This document shows positions 41,975-52,939 of a DNA stretch of 64,000 bases, one piece after another. Source of the stretch: Hermatobates lingyangjiaoensis (lineage: Eukaryota; Arthropoda; Insecta; Hemiptera; Hermatobatidae); assembly GCA_026182355.1 (NCBI GenBank), contig JAPFBL010000103.1:248001-312000 (forward strand), in the 5' to 3' direction. The position numbers and the translations under genes were made by a program. The first letter of the stretch is position 1. Every line of letters begins with the position of its first letter. A model generated the notes under the pieces. That model searched no databases and had not been told where the DNA came from. It saw nothing but the letters and a program-made list of their open reading frames with translations.

Positions 41975-44800
41975 GGATATCCGCAATAACTAAGGACAAT
42001 GTTTGCTATTGATTTTTCGCAAAGAACTCTTTATAGTTACACATCTTGACTCCGTTGCTTCCTGCACCTGTATCTGTGACTGTTGAATTGTATAGAGTAT
42101 TATTGAAACCATTTTCAGTTTCGCTAATAAATATAACATTAAACTGACATTGGAATTGATGCTACATTAATCATGATACATTATTCAGTCTGTTTGTAGA
42201 TTATTACAGATTGTATTTTATCCTGTTGTCATTTTAACTATGTAGAGTAGGATATAACATTGTTTGTTATTTTATAGATTTTATTGACCTAGATCGCAGA
42301 CCTTCTTTTTGTTTGATTTCCATTAATATTTTATTGATTTAGTTTCAAATAGAACGCTTGACGAATTCCTTTCTATAGATTGACCTTGATCTTGATTTGT
42401 GCACATTCTCCAAGGTTTTATAATCAAGTTGGGTTATTAAATTTATTCCATTTTCTTTCGTGATGATAAACAGCAAGACATAAAGGTCGGTGATGGAAGG
42501 GCGATGTTGTTTAGGTCCAGAGGTGAGATGCTGTGGCCTTGGGCTCCGTCTACTCTGACTCTATTCTCCCACTCTCTGCTTCGTCGCCTCATTTAGCCCA
42601 GATTACCATTTCCTCTGATAAATCTCCCATTTATTCTGACTCACTTTACCGCTCGAGCCTTTCTGTTATATAAGCTCTTATGACGCTTCTTTAAGAAAAA
42701 TTACTATTTCAAAAAGTCGAATATCTAGTTAACTAGACCTATAATCTGTTGGTTAGTGTATATTGTGTTGTGTGTACATTATGCATTGTTTATCTCTTAA
42801 GTTGGTAAAATTGCGTTTTTTACGCAGTTGATGACATAATCGCCATTGATCATGGTCAATATCATCGAAGCCACTGTAGGTTGTCAGGTATTGAGCACTA
42901 CCTTGATCATTGGAACATGGTGGGGACATGCGGGTGAATAGGTCACTCCCATGGAATGCATGTGGACCTCTAGCAATAATCCCCCTTGGTCATATCAATG
43001 GGATAATAGAGATTTATTTAATGCAAAGAGCTTTTGTACTATACAACTATTTATTACGTCATAACATTTAATATTATTTATTATTTTACAGTCCGACCTT
43101 TAACCCGAATCCAAAGTAGAGCTAAAATATTTAAAAAACAAAAGTCGAGTTATTTTGCTTATAAAATTGTTTCCATATAAATTCTAATAGCTATATTTTA
43201 TCATTTCTCTCTTATTGATGCATTTATTACAGAAAAAAGATCACTTTTGTAGATAAATTTTACGGAAAGCTATATTCACTGTAGTTTCATACTCATTAAA
43301 CAAAAATTTATTTCTTTTTTTCAAAATATTATGATAAATTGGCACCCAGTCTTATTTATTTATATTTATGTTTTGTTAAATAACTTAATAGTTATTTTGT
43401 GAAAAAAAATGGTTTATTATACTATAAGAGTGCTCACAACAAATAAAGATTAGCCACATTCTTCCTAGAAGAACTCAAAATCTATATTATTGGTTTTTCT
43501 GGCTGTTATTTCCTCGAATACTGAAGCTAACAGCTGATAGTGTCTCGTCCCACAATAACTGTTTGCAAGCAATTGAACATGAATACTTCATTTAAGATGC
43601 AATTTTTTTTATATCGACAGGTTCTAAAATTATTGATATAAACATTTAATTGTAGTTGCGTTATTTATTTAATTATCAATGTTTCAACAAGTTTATTGCA
43701 TATTTATATATAATCAAATCTGAAACAATAATGTATTGATAATTATATGCGAAATAAAATATGATTAGAGACGTACTAATAATGCAGAAAATGAACCAGG
43801 GAATGCTTTCAAATGAAATTGTAACATGTCAGAATTTTTGAAGGTTATTAAATTTAAACTAGTTGTGCTGACATATTTCAAATACAGCGTGTAATTTGAA
43901 GGAAATATAGCTGTAGTTGAATGATCCTGGTTGAGATTTTCTGGTTCGGCGTTTCTGATTGGTGTATATTTATGGTATATGTATCATTTGACATCTTATA
44001 TAGATCATGTAGCAGGGGTCGTCTGAGAAGGCCTTTGACCCTTTCGCAGTCTAAGGGATTTTTGCATTCTAACACCAAATACTTTATAGATTTTAGCCTT
44101 AATTTTGCTTCATGACAAAGAAATTAGTATTCACAATGTGATATTGCTTCAAAAATAGCCAAGCAAGTAGCTACTGAATGTCTTCAATGCAACGAAGCTT
44201 TTTTTTTACTATGCTTCAATATCATACATCAACGAAAATAAGTATATAGTTTTGCGAGGAAAATTAGGTTTATATAGTTATTTCTTTTATTTGTACAACT
44301 TTGACCATCTTGGTTTTCTATAGGGTAGTCAGTTAGATTTATGTTGCAAATTACAACTGAAAGGACATTATTTTTATTAAATGGATTTACAAATTTGTTT
44401 ATTTTTGGTGTTTTCTACTTTATTTGTCCTACAAAATAACAATGAACAAATATTTACACTCAGGCGTCTTTTGAATCATATATGATGTAGTCATATACAC
44501 GTATTTTGAATCATATATGCTACTGATAATTGTAGTAACGTGGTGTTCTCCTAAAATGTCGGAGACAATTAGATTAATCCCAAAGAAAATGTTTCATAAA
44601 GTTATTTACATTGAATGTGAAATGGACTGAGCATTATATATGTTGCACAAAATATCTAATCATTCATGCCAGTTGTCACATATGATACACGGTTAAACAA
44701 AGACTATGAAAGGATTACAGGACCTATGTAATCAGATATATATAAAACTCTATGACCCCTGACCCCTTAAGTCACTCAACTTTATTATAACTTGAATGAA
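41975..44800. other. AT-rich; moderate-GC islands at 42480-42670 and 43990-44080
   Basis: 42480-42670 ('gctgtggccttgggctccgtc', then C/T-rich) and 44010-44065 ('gtcgtctgagaaggcctttg') stand out but carry no gene features. The rest shows nothing recognisable. Confidence 0.4.
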
Positions 44801-44839
44801 TGTTATTGGTGTTTTTTTTTTATTTAAGTCATGAAAACG

Positions 44840-44928
44840 ATAAATCGGAAACCAAATTTAGAATAGAACTCTTTATCTACCAGTCCAGATACGAGCACGC
44901 AAGCCACTGGGCTACCAGGACTCCCTGT
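44840..44928 (-). repeat. tRNA-derived SINE head, decayed
   Basis: On the minus strand: GGGAGTCCTGGTAGCCCAG (box A region) with a damaged box B near 44870. Body absent. Confidence 0.6.
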
Positions 44929-44929
44929 T

Positions 44930-46078
44930 GTTGGTTCCAATTTGTTGTTTAATTTAGTTAATTAACTTTATATGTGGGAGGAGAGAAGTTGAAGGTTTTT
45001 TGAAGCTTAAACAAAATTTAGTGGATTTTTTTGTAAGAAAAGAAGAAAAGAAAGTGGTATATTTTAGCTAAAATACATTGTCAAAATGAAAAGACCAATG
45101 GGTATCGCTCTGCTTACATGACCCAAACTAGCGATGTAGTATTTTTAACATAATTCAAGATATATATATATATACAGTAAGTATATGTAATAGTGAAAAT
45201 ATCACGTAAAAGTAAAAAGTTAAATTTTTTTTATAAAATATAAATAACAGATGAATTCAAGTTATTTATACAATCAAGCATATTTAAAGTAAACATTATT
45301 AAATACGTTTAAAGCAAAAAAACTTTTATTTTACCCATCATAAACAAAAAAATATCAATAAAAGGAATTTTTACTCTAGAAATCATTTGGTGATGCTAAA
45401 TAATAATAACCATTATTAATAGTAATCATCATAAAAATTTAAACGGTAACTAAAATAAATTAAATAATTAAAAACTTCTTTGTAATTTCATGATCATTTG
45501 ATTAATTCATAAGATAATAAAGTAAATAACACAAACATATGGAAAACTTATGAATCCTCTCACCAGGAGGCGCTACTGTAAGATACAACTTGTGTGCAAT
45601 CAAAGAATGTATATAATTCCTTGTATATTTCAGTTACGCCAAAAAACAAGAATAAAGTTTAATGGACAATAGAGAAAAACTAATAGTTACATTGGCTGTT
45701 GAGATGTTTAAAAATAGGATTACAAGAAAAAAACATCGAAAGCAAAACATGTTTTGTAAAACAGGACAGTGTTTACTAAATGCATAGAACAGTCAGGAGG
45801 TTTCAAAAGGTTACACGGCGCCTGGATAATACAAGAGTACAAAAACAGACTAAATATTAGACACTGGAACAAGATAAGGTACTATTTCAAGTACGTAGAA
45901 TGATATCCTCAGATCTTTTTATTTTCACATTGTCTCTAAGCTAAATTAATATCACTTTTTCATATTTTCTTAAAAAAAAATTACTTAATCTTGTTTAAGC
46001 TTCATTAAACATTAAACCACTTACCTCCCACGTATACAGTTAATTCACCACATTATACAACAATGTTTAACTAACAAC
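44930..46078. other. AT-rich sequence, no gene seen
   Basis: Short (TA)n at 45159-45175. 'aggaggcgctactgtaag' at 45566 is the only GC-richer spot. Confidence 0.4.
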
Positions 46079-46081
46079 AGG

Positions 46082-46395
46082 GGGCCATGGTAGCCCAGTG
46101 GCTTACGTACTTGCTTTTGGACTGGTAGATCCGGGGTTCGATATATAATCAAACTTTCGATTTATTTACGCGGAAAGTGAAAAAATCTGAGCAAATCCTG
46201 AACGCAGGTACTCGTTAAATATAAATTTACTTCATTATTAATTTGTTTATTGGCCTTCTCTAAATACACATGAGTTATTCAAACTTTAGTACTCCCAATG
46301 TAGAATGTCCATTGTATTGTATCACAAAAGGCCAATGCCGGCCTATGTGTGTTCTCTCTTGTGATGATTGTAACCTTTCTTAACCTTTATGTGAA
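46082..46395 (+). repeat. tRNA-derived SINE with extra 3' module
   Basis: GGCCATGGTAGCCCAGTGG (box A), 'ccggggttcgatatataatc' (box B), body and tail to 'actcccaatgtagaatgtcc', then a further module 'ccggcctatgtgtgttctc'. The same module follows the SINE tail, in matching order, at 51240-51545 on the minus strand, so it is part of a longer SINE form. Confidence 0.85.
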
Positions 46396-46439
46396 ACATT
46401 TTCCTTAACTAATATTATTAAACACCACATAATGACGGG

Positions 46440-48560
46440 TTATACATGTTGAGAATATGACGTTTTGTTTGTATCTGATGTATTTCTTCCTGATTAAGTA
46501 AAATTTTGTAATTATGGAATATTGTCCCTAGTTTCGTTTGTATACTGATGTTGAAAACACAGTACTACAGTACTAAACGCTGCCTGCATCTACTAATTAA
46601 TTGTAATTCCTTGTTTTCTCAAGCGGATGTTTATGACTTTTTTCATTTTTTTTTTGGAATTTAAACAAAAACATGTCATACTATAGTATAACACTTTTCT
46701 AGAAGTGTTCCAGATGGTACTAAATGTGTTTCATGAGTGAATTTTTCTATTTTTTGGTTCACTACTTCTACCTTTTAAGTATATACAACAATACTAAATA
46801 TGCCTAATTTTGTAGTTTTTAAGTTGTTTGTCAATTCATTAGTGTATTGCATTACACTTGTAAGTCTTCCTCTATTAGACCCTTCGAAATTCTATCAAAA
46901 AGTATTATCATAAATTGCTTTTTTTTGTTAAGTTTACTTTTATTAAATTAAATTAAACGTTAAAAACAGTGTGATCGCTTTTATGTTTTGAGCTCTCTAG
47001 ACGATTCTCGTATTTGAGTGATGACTCCTTCAGGTATCCTCTTTTCTGCTTGAGACTCTAAACATCGCGCCGTTTTGTGCATCGCGATGACATGTATGAT
47101 GTAAATTACTTAGAAGTATTTATTTTGTTTAGTCCTATTTAATCGTGGTAGGGGTACTTTATGCTGACGCAATATGAATACTGTCTCTACAGTTGTGATT
47201 TTTTGTGCGCTATATACGCAATACCCTGACATATAAATCTGTACCACCTACCAGCATTTTTTTTAATTTATCTCCCGTAATCTATTGATCGCCCTTGGGT
47301 CTTATCACCAAATGAATGTTCATTCCCTTCCTGACCCAGCCTCATAATTCATTCCCTTCCTCTGTACATCGATTTTACTGCAGCCTTGATTATATCGCAG
47401 ATACCATTCGGCCATTCTCCCTTGGCAAATAAATGCAAACAAGGCTCAAGTGGAGCAGTCAAGAGTGAATACACTTCTCCTTTTATCACCTAATCTGCCT
47501 CTTTTGTTTCATCAATTTATTTACATATCTTAACCTCACTGTCTATCATTTTGTCTAAAATCATCCATATTGTTAGTGCCTCAGAGGTTAGTTAAGATCT
47601 CATTACCATATAATACTGTCGTACTGGAGGAGTTCCAGTAAACCTGTAATAAGTAAGATTACAAATTATTTGGCGTGCTCGAATAACTTCCAAGAACGTT
47701 CACTAGTTCAAGTAGAACTACTTGGTTTATATAACGTCAAAACAAGTACTACTTATATAGTCCCTAGAATGTAGGCTGTGCAATATTTTGATGACACAAA
47801 TATACACAGAAAATCATGCTGAGATATCCTATTGTCTTATATGTGATTATATTTATAGCATTTATTACTAGACCCCACTTGTTTCTTATAAACCATAACG
47901 CTTGACTTCGATCAGTTCTACTTGAAGATCGACCATGCCTCAAACCTACTCGTATCCAACGTATTGTTTTCGGACTTTCGACCTTACCATTATAAAGCAA
48001 AATAGGATGTAATTTCAACATGGAGTCATTTCGCAATCTTACCAGAAACAAACCGCATTCTCACAAAAGAGGAAAACAAAACCGTCCTCTTGAAGTGCCT
48101 AAGTTAAACCTAACGGAGATAAGCTTCAACGACCTAGGTAATGGTAGATGGATTTGGGAAAGGTCTATGTCCAGAGCTGGGCCTAGTTTCACAATTGAAA
48201 AAAAACCTTATTGTAATATTTACATTCACAGTTTATAAAAGAGATATGTTCTTTTTTTTAGCAAGATGTAATTGTTTTTGTCAAATAAATGGCTGTTATT
48301 ATTAATATTATAAGAGTGATGCTTGATGAAAGATATTATCAAGAATTAGAGTTGAAAAATGAACAGGGAAAAACAATAGTAACAGTTAATACGGAGTTGA
48401 GATATAGGAAAGAATAGGTAAGAAAGGGAAGGAAACAGAGATTACAAGAAAGGTTTAAGGGGAAGGAAGGAGAAGCATAGAGACGGTAACCACATTGCGA
48501 CAGGCCATGTAAACCTGAGTCCGCCTTAACAACCCCTCAACCAGCAACAAATGACCCTTA
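46440..48560. other. No gene seen; C/T-rich island at 47280-47480
   Basis: ORFs at 47764-48051 (-) and 48020-48238 (+) overlap on opposite strands and match nothing. The island ('cctgacccagcctcataattc', 'cggccattctcccttggc') may be regulatory. Confidence 0.35.
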
Positions 48561-48569
48561 AGCCTGCTT

Positions 48570-48668
48570 CCCGAGCCTGTACGATGCCAGCTACTCCTTA
48601 GCCATCCCTACTCAAAATACACTTGAGTTAGGCAAAATTTAGGACTCCCAATGCAGAGTCAACAAGTA
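48570..48668 (+). repeat. tRNA-derived SINE, 3' part
   Basis: 'gagcctgtacgatgccagc', then 'acttgagttaggcaaaat' and the tail 'aggactcccaatgcagag'. The head is replaced by unrelated sequence. Confidence 0.75.
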
Positions 48669-48669
48669 A

Positions 48670-49238
48670 TGTGGCTCACCCATTACTAAAATTGGTGCCA
48701 AATAATAAATGAGCCACAATTTCGCCCCTGTAGAACAGAACTAAAAAGTGAAAGCCTTATAAGAGTGGGCGTTGAAAATCAAAACTACAAAACTCTTAAT
48801 CATAACGCTCCAGGAAACTAACAATTCAATGTCTTAATTAACTGATCAATCTTTACTTATATTTATTAACTAGAGATACTACTGAAATAATTTCCTCAAC
48901 ATTTAAACGTTTCGTAGAAAAATATATTTTTCTTTGTACTTTTGACGAACAAATATACAACCAATCATAAGATGATTCCTTTCGTTATTAGTACTGCATT
49001 ATTTATTCATTGTTTTTGATGGTCAAATTACTGAATCCTTTGGATCGTTTGAAATGCCCAGCAACTACTCTATAGCTGTCACATTGCTATCAACATTTCT
49101 ATTTGAATTGAATTTTATAAGTAAGGCAGGACAGCGTCTGTAGGATTAACTATGATGTTAATAATTAAATACCAAAATAAGTTTAGCTAAAGATAACATG
49201 ACATTCACTGACTTTGGCTCGATGACAGTTAGTGTAAT
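48670..49238. other. AT-rich spacer
   Basis: Nothing recognised. Confidence 0.4.
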
Positions 49239-49256
49239 GTGTGTTCCTTTTGCTTA

Positions 49257-49290
<34 letters not shown>
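49257..49290. repeat. (TA)n microsatellite
   Basis: TA run at the left border of a family D fold-back. Confidence 0.95.
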
Positions 49291-49292
<2 letters not shown>

Positions 49293-49516
49293 TTAAAATT
49301 CGAAAAAAACGATCCAAACTGGACGCAAATCAGCTCAAAAACGAAGAAAAACAACACACAGAGAAAGAGACACACTTACAAACTCAAATTTTCGGATGAT
49401 CCGTCTTCAGGAGGAAAAAGAACGGGCGACCAAGCACGCCGGAAACACAACAGCAGGAAAAACCCAGTTTGTAAGTGTGTCTCTTTCTCTGTGTATTGCT
49501 TTTTTTCGTTTTTGAG

Positions 49517-49520
<4 letters not shown>
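49291..49520. mobile_element. Fold-back pair of family D PLE ends
   Basis: The left arm includes 'gatccaaactggacgcaaat' (terminal hairpin) and a ribozyme on the minus strand. The right arm starts at 'gtttgtaagtgtgtctc' and lacks the ribozyme. (TA)n on both sides. Confidence 0.8.
49383..49414 (-). ncRNA. Hammerhead ribozyme-like motif, family D
   Basis: On the minus strand: CTC, CTGAAGA, C, stem II GGA-TCA-TCC, GAA, AATT, T17, GAG. All core positions kept. Confidence 0.7.

Positions 49521-49591
<71 letters not shown>
49519..49591. repeat. (TA)n microsatellite, longest in window
   Basis: About 36 TA units joining the family D fold-back to the family G fold-back. Confidence 0.97.
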
Positions 49592-49592
<1 letters not shown>

Positions 49593-49877
49593 TGTGTTCT
49601 CTAATCGGGGTTCGGTCAATTTTCCAGGATAAAAAATCAAACTCTCGTTGCCAACATTTCGGTTTTATTTAAAACCTTTTTCATAGGCATCTTCTCTATA
49701 TACTCTTCTTATATCCTCATAAAAACCCATATTTCTTCTTATATAAACCCAAATGTATATATAACAGATTCAATAATATATCAAACGAGAGTTTGATTTT
49801 TTATCCTGGAAAATTGACCGAACCCCGATTAGAGAACACACCTATTCTATCAAACGGTCGATATATTATTGAATCTG

Positions 49878-49905
<28 letters not shown>
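49592..49905. mobile_element. Fold-back pair of family G PLE ends, near full length
   Basis: 'ggtgtgttctctaatcgggg' starts the left arm. The inner part carries the family G motif and 'atataagaagaaatatgggt' (inverted here). The right arm repeats the end as 'ccccgattagagaacacacc' and 'ggtcgatatattattgaatc' before (TA)n. Very similar to 8842-9120, so the family is young. Confidence 0.85.
49650..49688 (-). ncRNA. Hammerhead-like relic, family G
   Basis: On the minus strand: GCC, TATGAAAA, GGTTTT/AAAACC, GAA, ATGT, T, GGC. Stems are kept; the CTGANGA core is absent, as in every family G copy. Confidence 0.5.

Positions 49906-49907
<2 letters not shown>
49880..49907. repeat. (TA)n microsatellite
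   Basis: TA run between family G and family A elements. Confidence 0.95.
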
Positions 49908-49912
<5 letters not shown>

Positions 49913-49977
49913 AGATTTCACATAAACACGTGAAACAACAATCAATGATCAAACCACAATAAGAAATGGGAAAACAA

Positions 49978-50020
49978 GACTAAGATCTTTCAACCGTAAC
50001 AAGCGGTCTTCGTCAGAGTC
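49978..50020 (-). ncRNA. Hammerhead ribozyme-like motif, family A, intact
   Basis: Same sequence as 50033-50085 on the opposite strand: GACT, CTGACGA, A, GACCG...CGGTT, GAA, AGATCT, T17, AGTC. Confidence 0.82.
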
Positions 50021-50032
50021 AGTTGGGTTTTT

Positions 50033-50085
50033 GACTCTGACGAAGACCGCTTGTTACGGTTGAAAGATCTTAGTCTTGTTTTCCC
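50033..50085 (+). ncRNA. Hammerhead ribozyme-like motif, family A, intact
   Basis: GACT (50033-50036), CTGACGA (50037-50043), A, stem II GACCG/CGGTT with a 7-base loop, GAA, AGATCT, T17, AGTC (50082-50085). Stem I continues across an internal T-rich loop to GGG (from 'gttggg') pairing CCC ('ttttccc'), the place where natural hammerheads make loop contacts that speed cleavage. Predicted cut is after T50081. Confidence 0.85.
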
Positions 50086-50169
50086 ATTTCTTATTGTGGT
50101 TTGATCATTGATATATATATATATATATGAATTAAACACCACAATAAACAAATTTATATTAATTACAAT

Positions 50170-50205
50170 GCTCTAAGGCCTTTTGTTACAATATCATCAG
50201 AGAGC
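50170..50205 (-). ncRNA. Hammerhead-like motif, family B
   Basis: On the minus strand: GCTCT, CTGATGA, T, a stem II ending ATTGTAAC, AAAA in place of GAAA, AGGCCT-type stem III, T17, AGAGC. G12 is lost in this arm. Confidence 0.65.
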
Positions 50206-50285
50206 TAAATGAACCAAACAAAAAATATTATAACAAGTTAACCTGGTTGATTGACCTGTATTATATTTTTTGTTTGGTTCATTTT

Positions 50286-50321
50286 GCTCTCTGATGATGT
50301 TGTAACGAAAGGCCTTAGAGC
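50286..50321 (+). ncRNA. Hammerhead ribozyme-like motif, family B, intact
   Basis: GCTCT (50286-50290), CTGATGA (50291-50297), T, stem II GTT-GT-AAC, GAA, AGGCCT, T17 (50316), AGAGC. Stem I has five perfect pairs and stem III is a 6-base palindrome. The two-base stem II loop is very tight. Confidence 0.8.
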
Positions 50322-50390
50322 ATTGTAAATTAATATATATTTGTTTATTGTGTTGTTTAATTCATATATTATATCAAGATTTATTGTTGA

Positions 50391-50396
<6 letters not shown>

Positions 50397-50424
<28 letters not shown>
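50397..50424. repeat. (TA)n microsatellite
   Basis: TA run ending the dense PLE cluster that began at 49257. Confidence 0.95.
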
Positions 50425-50429
<5 letters not shown>

Positions 50430-50430
<1 letters not shown>

Positions 50431-51235
50431 TTATTTCGTGAATTATTGTGATGGATTTTCGTGGCGTTGATCCCAGTAATCCGAGTGCAGGTCTGAAGAC
50501 ATAACTGTTTCCTTCTTTAATTCAATACCAGCTAGGATTACATCTTGCCTTTACTATAACTTATAAGTCTTCATCTATTAGAAGCCTTTCAAATTAAATC
50601 AAAAACATTTTTTCAACCAGTGATTTTTTTCTCGTTTAGTTTGCTAAAGATATATTACAATAAACATCTAAAAAATAAAATTGACTTTAATGGGTTTCAT
50701 ATTTCGAAATTTCTAAAAACGTTTTCCCATATTTTACTGATCCTTCTGTGAGATATCTCTTTTTGGTTCGGATACCGCAGGTCCTTCTTTTTTATAGGAC
50801 ACAATAGAATTTAAAATATGAACACTGCTTAGTTTGTTTTTTTTTTGTTTACTTTGATTCATATTTTTTTTATCCAAATAAAAACTCTCCAACGAATTTT
50901 ATTAATGAGTAGTACAGATTTTGTTCAGTAAAGCTAAGGTATTGACAAAGGACTAATTTTTCGTCAAGCCAATTATTAGCTGGACTATATTGAATATATT
51001 GAAAATATTACAGCATATTTTGATATATGGTGACATTTTCCATGGGAACTCTGATGAAAAATAATATAAGATAGTGTGAATATTTTGTGATATGAGGTTC
51101 CTTCTGTGGGTTAATTTATTCGATTGGTTACGCAGAGTAGACAGCATTGTTGTCTGGGTTGTCTGATTCAGGATTGGTATTGAGACGTAGCGTACTTGAT
51201 GCTTGACTCATTGAAATGGTTTGAATCATTGTGTG
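50430..51235. other. AT-rich sequence, no gene seen
   Basis: Nothing recognised. Confidence 0.4.
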
Positions 51236-51239
51236 AATG

Positions 51240-51548
51240 GATTTTGGCAGAGGGGTGTGTTGTCACCGCTCCTTAGGTTAGGTTACAGTGGCAGTCTCTC
51301 GAGAGAACACACATAGGCCTAATATTGGCCCTTTGTGGTAACATACAATGAATATTCTAATTTTTTCTAATTCAAGTGTATTTCGAGTAGGGGTAGATGA
51401 GGATGGGTGTCTTAACGTCCTCTCCGAGGGATGACGTACTCAGATTTATTCACCTCATGCGTGAATAAATCGAGGATCAGAGTGGGTAGAACCCCGGATC
51501 TACCAATCCAAAAGCTAGCACGTTGCCACTGGCATAGTCTGGCCTCTC
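51240..51548 (-). repeat. tRNA-derived SINE with extra 3' module
   Basis: On the minus strand: head at 51548 with diverged box A, 'GGGTTCTACCCACTCTG' (box B), body, tail, then the module GGCCTATGTGTGTTCTC and ACCTAACCTAAGG at 51260-51345. Same composition as 46082-46395. Confidence 0.82.
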
Positions 51549-51549
51549 T

Positions 51550-51970
51550 ACACAGCTTTTTAGAGGGTAGGAGTAGTTGTTGGTCTGTAGTCTATATAAT
51601 TTCACTTTATAGTTAAAGATCACTCCTGTCTTATTTAAACAACCAATTTTAATTAACCCCATTATGTAGCCCGCTGAATACTAAAGTAAGAACCAATTAA
51701 CAAACAAGACACGTCCAACTCTGTATGAGCATTGCAGGTGAAAGCTGATTGTGGGCGTTGAAAACAAGACAAACCTGTTGGCCGGTCTAACGACTGCCGT
51801 ATGACTCCGACCTGACTCGGTTAGACAGAGCAGCAACTGTTTTATTACTCAGACAAACGCCCTCTCGAAGAAACCACCACCTGTCAAGTTTAATGGTGGC
51901 AGTAATCCATGTTTACTAGAAAGGTCAAGGGCTGAAGGCGACCATGTAAGGCAGGTTCTCAACGTTTGTT
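51550..51970. other. Moderate-GC sequence, no gene seen
   Basis: 'gtctaacgactgccgtatg' and 'cctgactcggttagacagag' are GC-richer than average; short ORFs overlap on both strands without family features. Confidence 0.35.
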
Positions 51971-51974
51971 CGCA

Positions 51975-52500
51975 ATGTCCTCCCCTATCGATTAGTATTA
52001 TACACATGTAAATTAAACAACAAATAATATTTCGTTGTTTGTCAATTTCCTTGTAGCTACAAATGAAATTCAACTACTCCAACTCTAATGGTTACAAACG
52101 AAATTCAACTACTCCAGCTCTAATGGCTACAAATGAAATTCAGCTACTCCTGCTCTAATGGCAACGAATGAAATTCAACTACTCATGTTCTAATGGCTTC
52201 AAATGAAATTCAACTACTCGTGTTCTAATGGCTACAAATGAAATTCAGCTACTCCAGGTCTAATGACTACCTCTTTGCAATGTCCTCCCCTATCGTTTAG
52301 TATTATACCCATTTAAATTAAACAACAAATAATATTTCGTTGTTGGTGAATTTCCTTGTAGCTACAAACGAAATTCAACTACTCCAACTCTAATGATTAC
52401 AAATGAAATTCAACTACTCCAGCTCTAATGACTACAAATGAAATTCAGCTTCATAATAGATTCAGCTACTCCGACTCTAACAGCTACAAATGACAGTCAT
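51975..52500. repeat. Composite tandem array, 303-bp higher order, 35-36 bp inner unit
   Basis: 'caatgtcctcccctatcg' through 'atttccttgtagctacaaa' occurs at 51975 and 52278 (about 303 apart). Each is followed by 35-36 bp units of the type 'gctacaaatgaaattcaact' plus 'actccagctctaatg', six in the first block and about four in the second. Confidence 0.9.
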
Positions 52501-52504
52501 CTCT

Positions 52505-52878
52505 TAGAACCCATTTACAGTTATTTTACTCCAATTCTACTACATTACCCTTTTCTAGTGAGTTGTTTGCCTAACAAAGATAGAATGTAACACATATAGG
52601 GTCCTTTTCCTTTCAACGAACAGAATTGACTTTACCTTCTAATCAAGTTAAATTAGTGACGTACTATTAGTTTAGAAGCGTGAATGTTTCCTTGTTATTG
52701 CATTATGAATGTCGTAACAAAGGCACTAGGTTATCTGCGCGTCTGACTCGGGAGTACATCAAAGGCCTGCAGTTGTTGTCGTAATGACATAATAACAGCA
52801 GTTATAACTTTGCATGGAATGTTGATTCCATGCACCTTCATATATTTCCAATGATTAACTCTGATAGTGTTTCCTCTA
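52505..52878. other. No gene recognised
   Basis: A short hairpin 'gcatggaatgttgattccatgc' lies at 52813-52834. Otherwise nothing; it leads into a candidate exon. Confidence 0.35.
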
Positions 52879-52879
52879 G

Positions 52880-52933
52880 GCGAGCTTCATCCATCAACGG
52901 AATAGCAATTGAATCTGGGTGGAAATCGAGCAA
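52880..52933 (+). CDS. Candidate 54-base coding exon, unknown protein
   Basis: Acceptor 'gtgtttcctctag' and donor 'gtaagcc' are both strong and lie 54 bases apart. Only one frame is open: RASSINGIAIESGWKSS, entered after one base of a codon and leaving after two. A multiple-of-three cassette exon would suit alternative splicing. There is no partner exon nearby, and its identity is unknown. Chance co-occurrence of splice sites is possible. Confidence 0.35.
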
Positions 52934-52939
52934 GTAAGC

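Larger units (their letters stand above)
49911..50128. mobile_element. Fold-back pair of family A PLE ends, both ribozymes intact
   Basis: The left arm (minus strand) and right arm (plus strand) are near-identical over about 95 bases, from the terminal hairpin through 'atcaatgatcaaaccacaat' to the ribozyme, separated only by 'agttgggttttt'. (TA)n on both sides. The best preserved pair in the window. Confidence 0.92.
50125..50400. mobile_element. Fold-back pair of family B PLE ends
   Basis: Left 'gaattaaacaccacaataaa' and right 'ttattgtgttgtttaattc' are inverted ends. Each arm carries a family B motif. The loop holds 'aatataacaagttaacctgg'-like sequence also seen near 14275. Confidence 0.85.

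Noticed and set aside
43990..44080. 'gtctgagaaggcctttgacc' as a family B ribozyme
   Set aside because: AGGCCT is present, but no CTGANGA, GAAA or stem I in register.
47764..48238. Two overlapping ORFs on opposite strands (95 and 72 codons)
   Set aside because: No family motifs, no splice context, mutually overlapping; probably chance.
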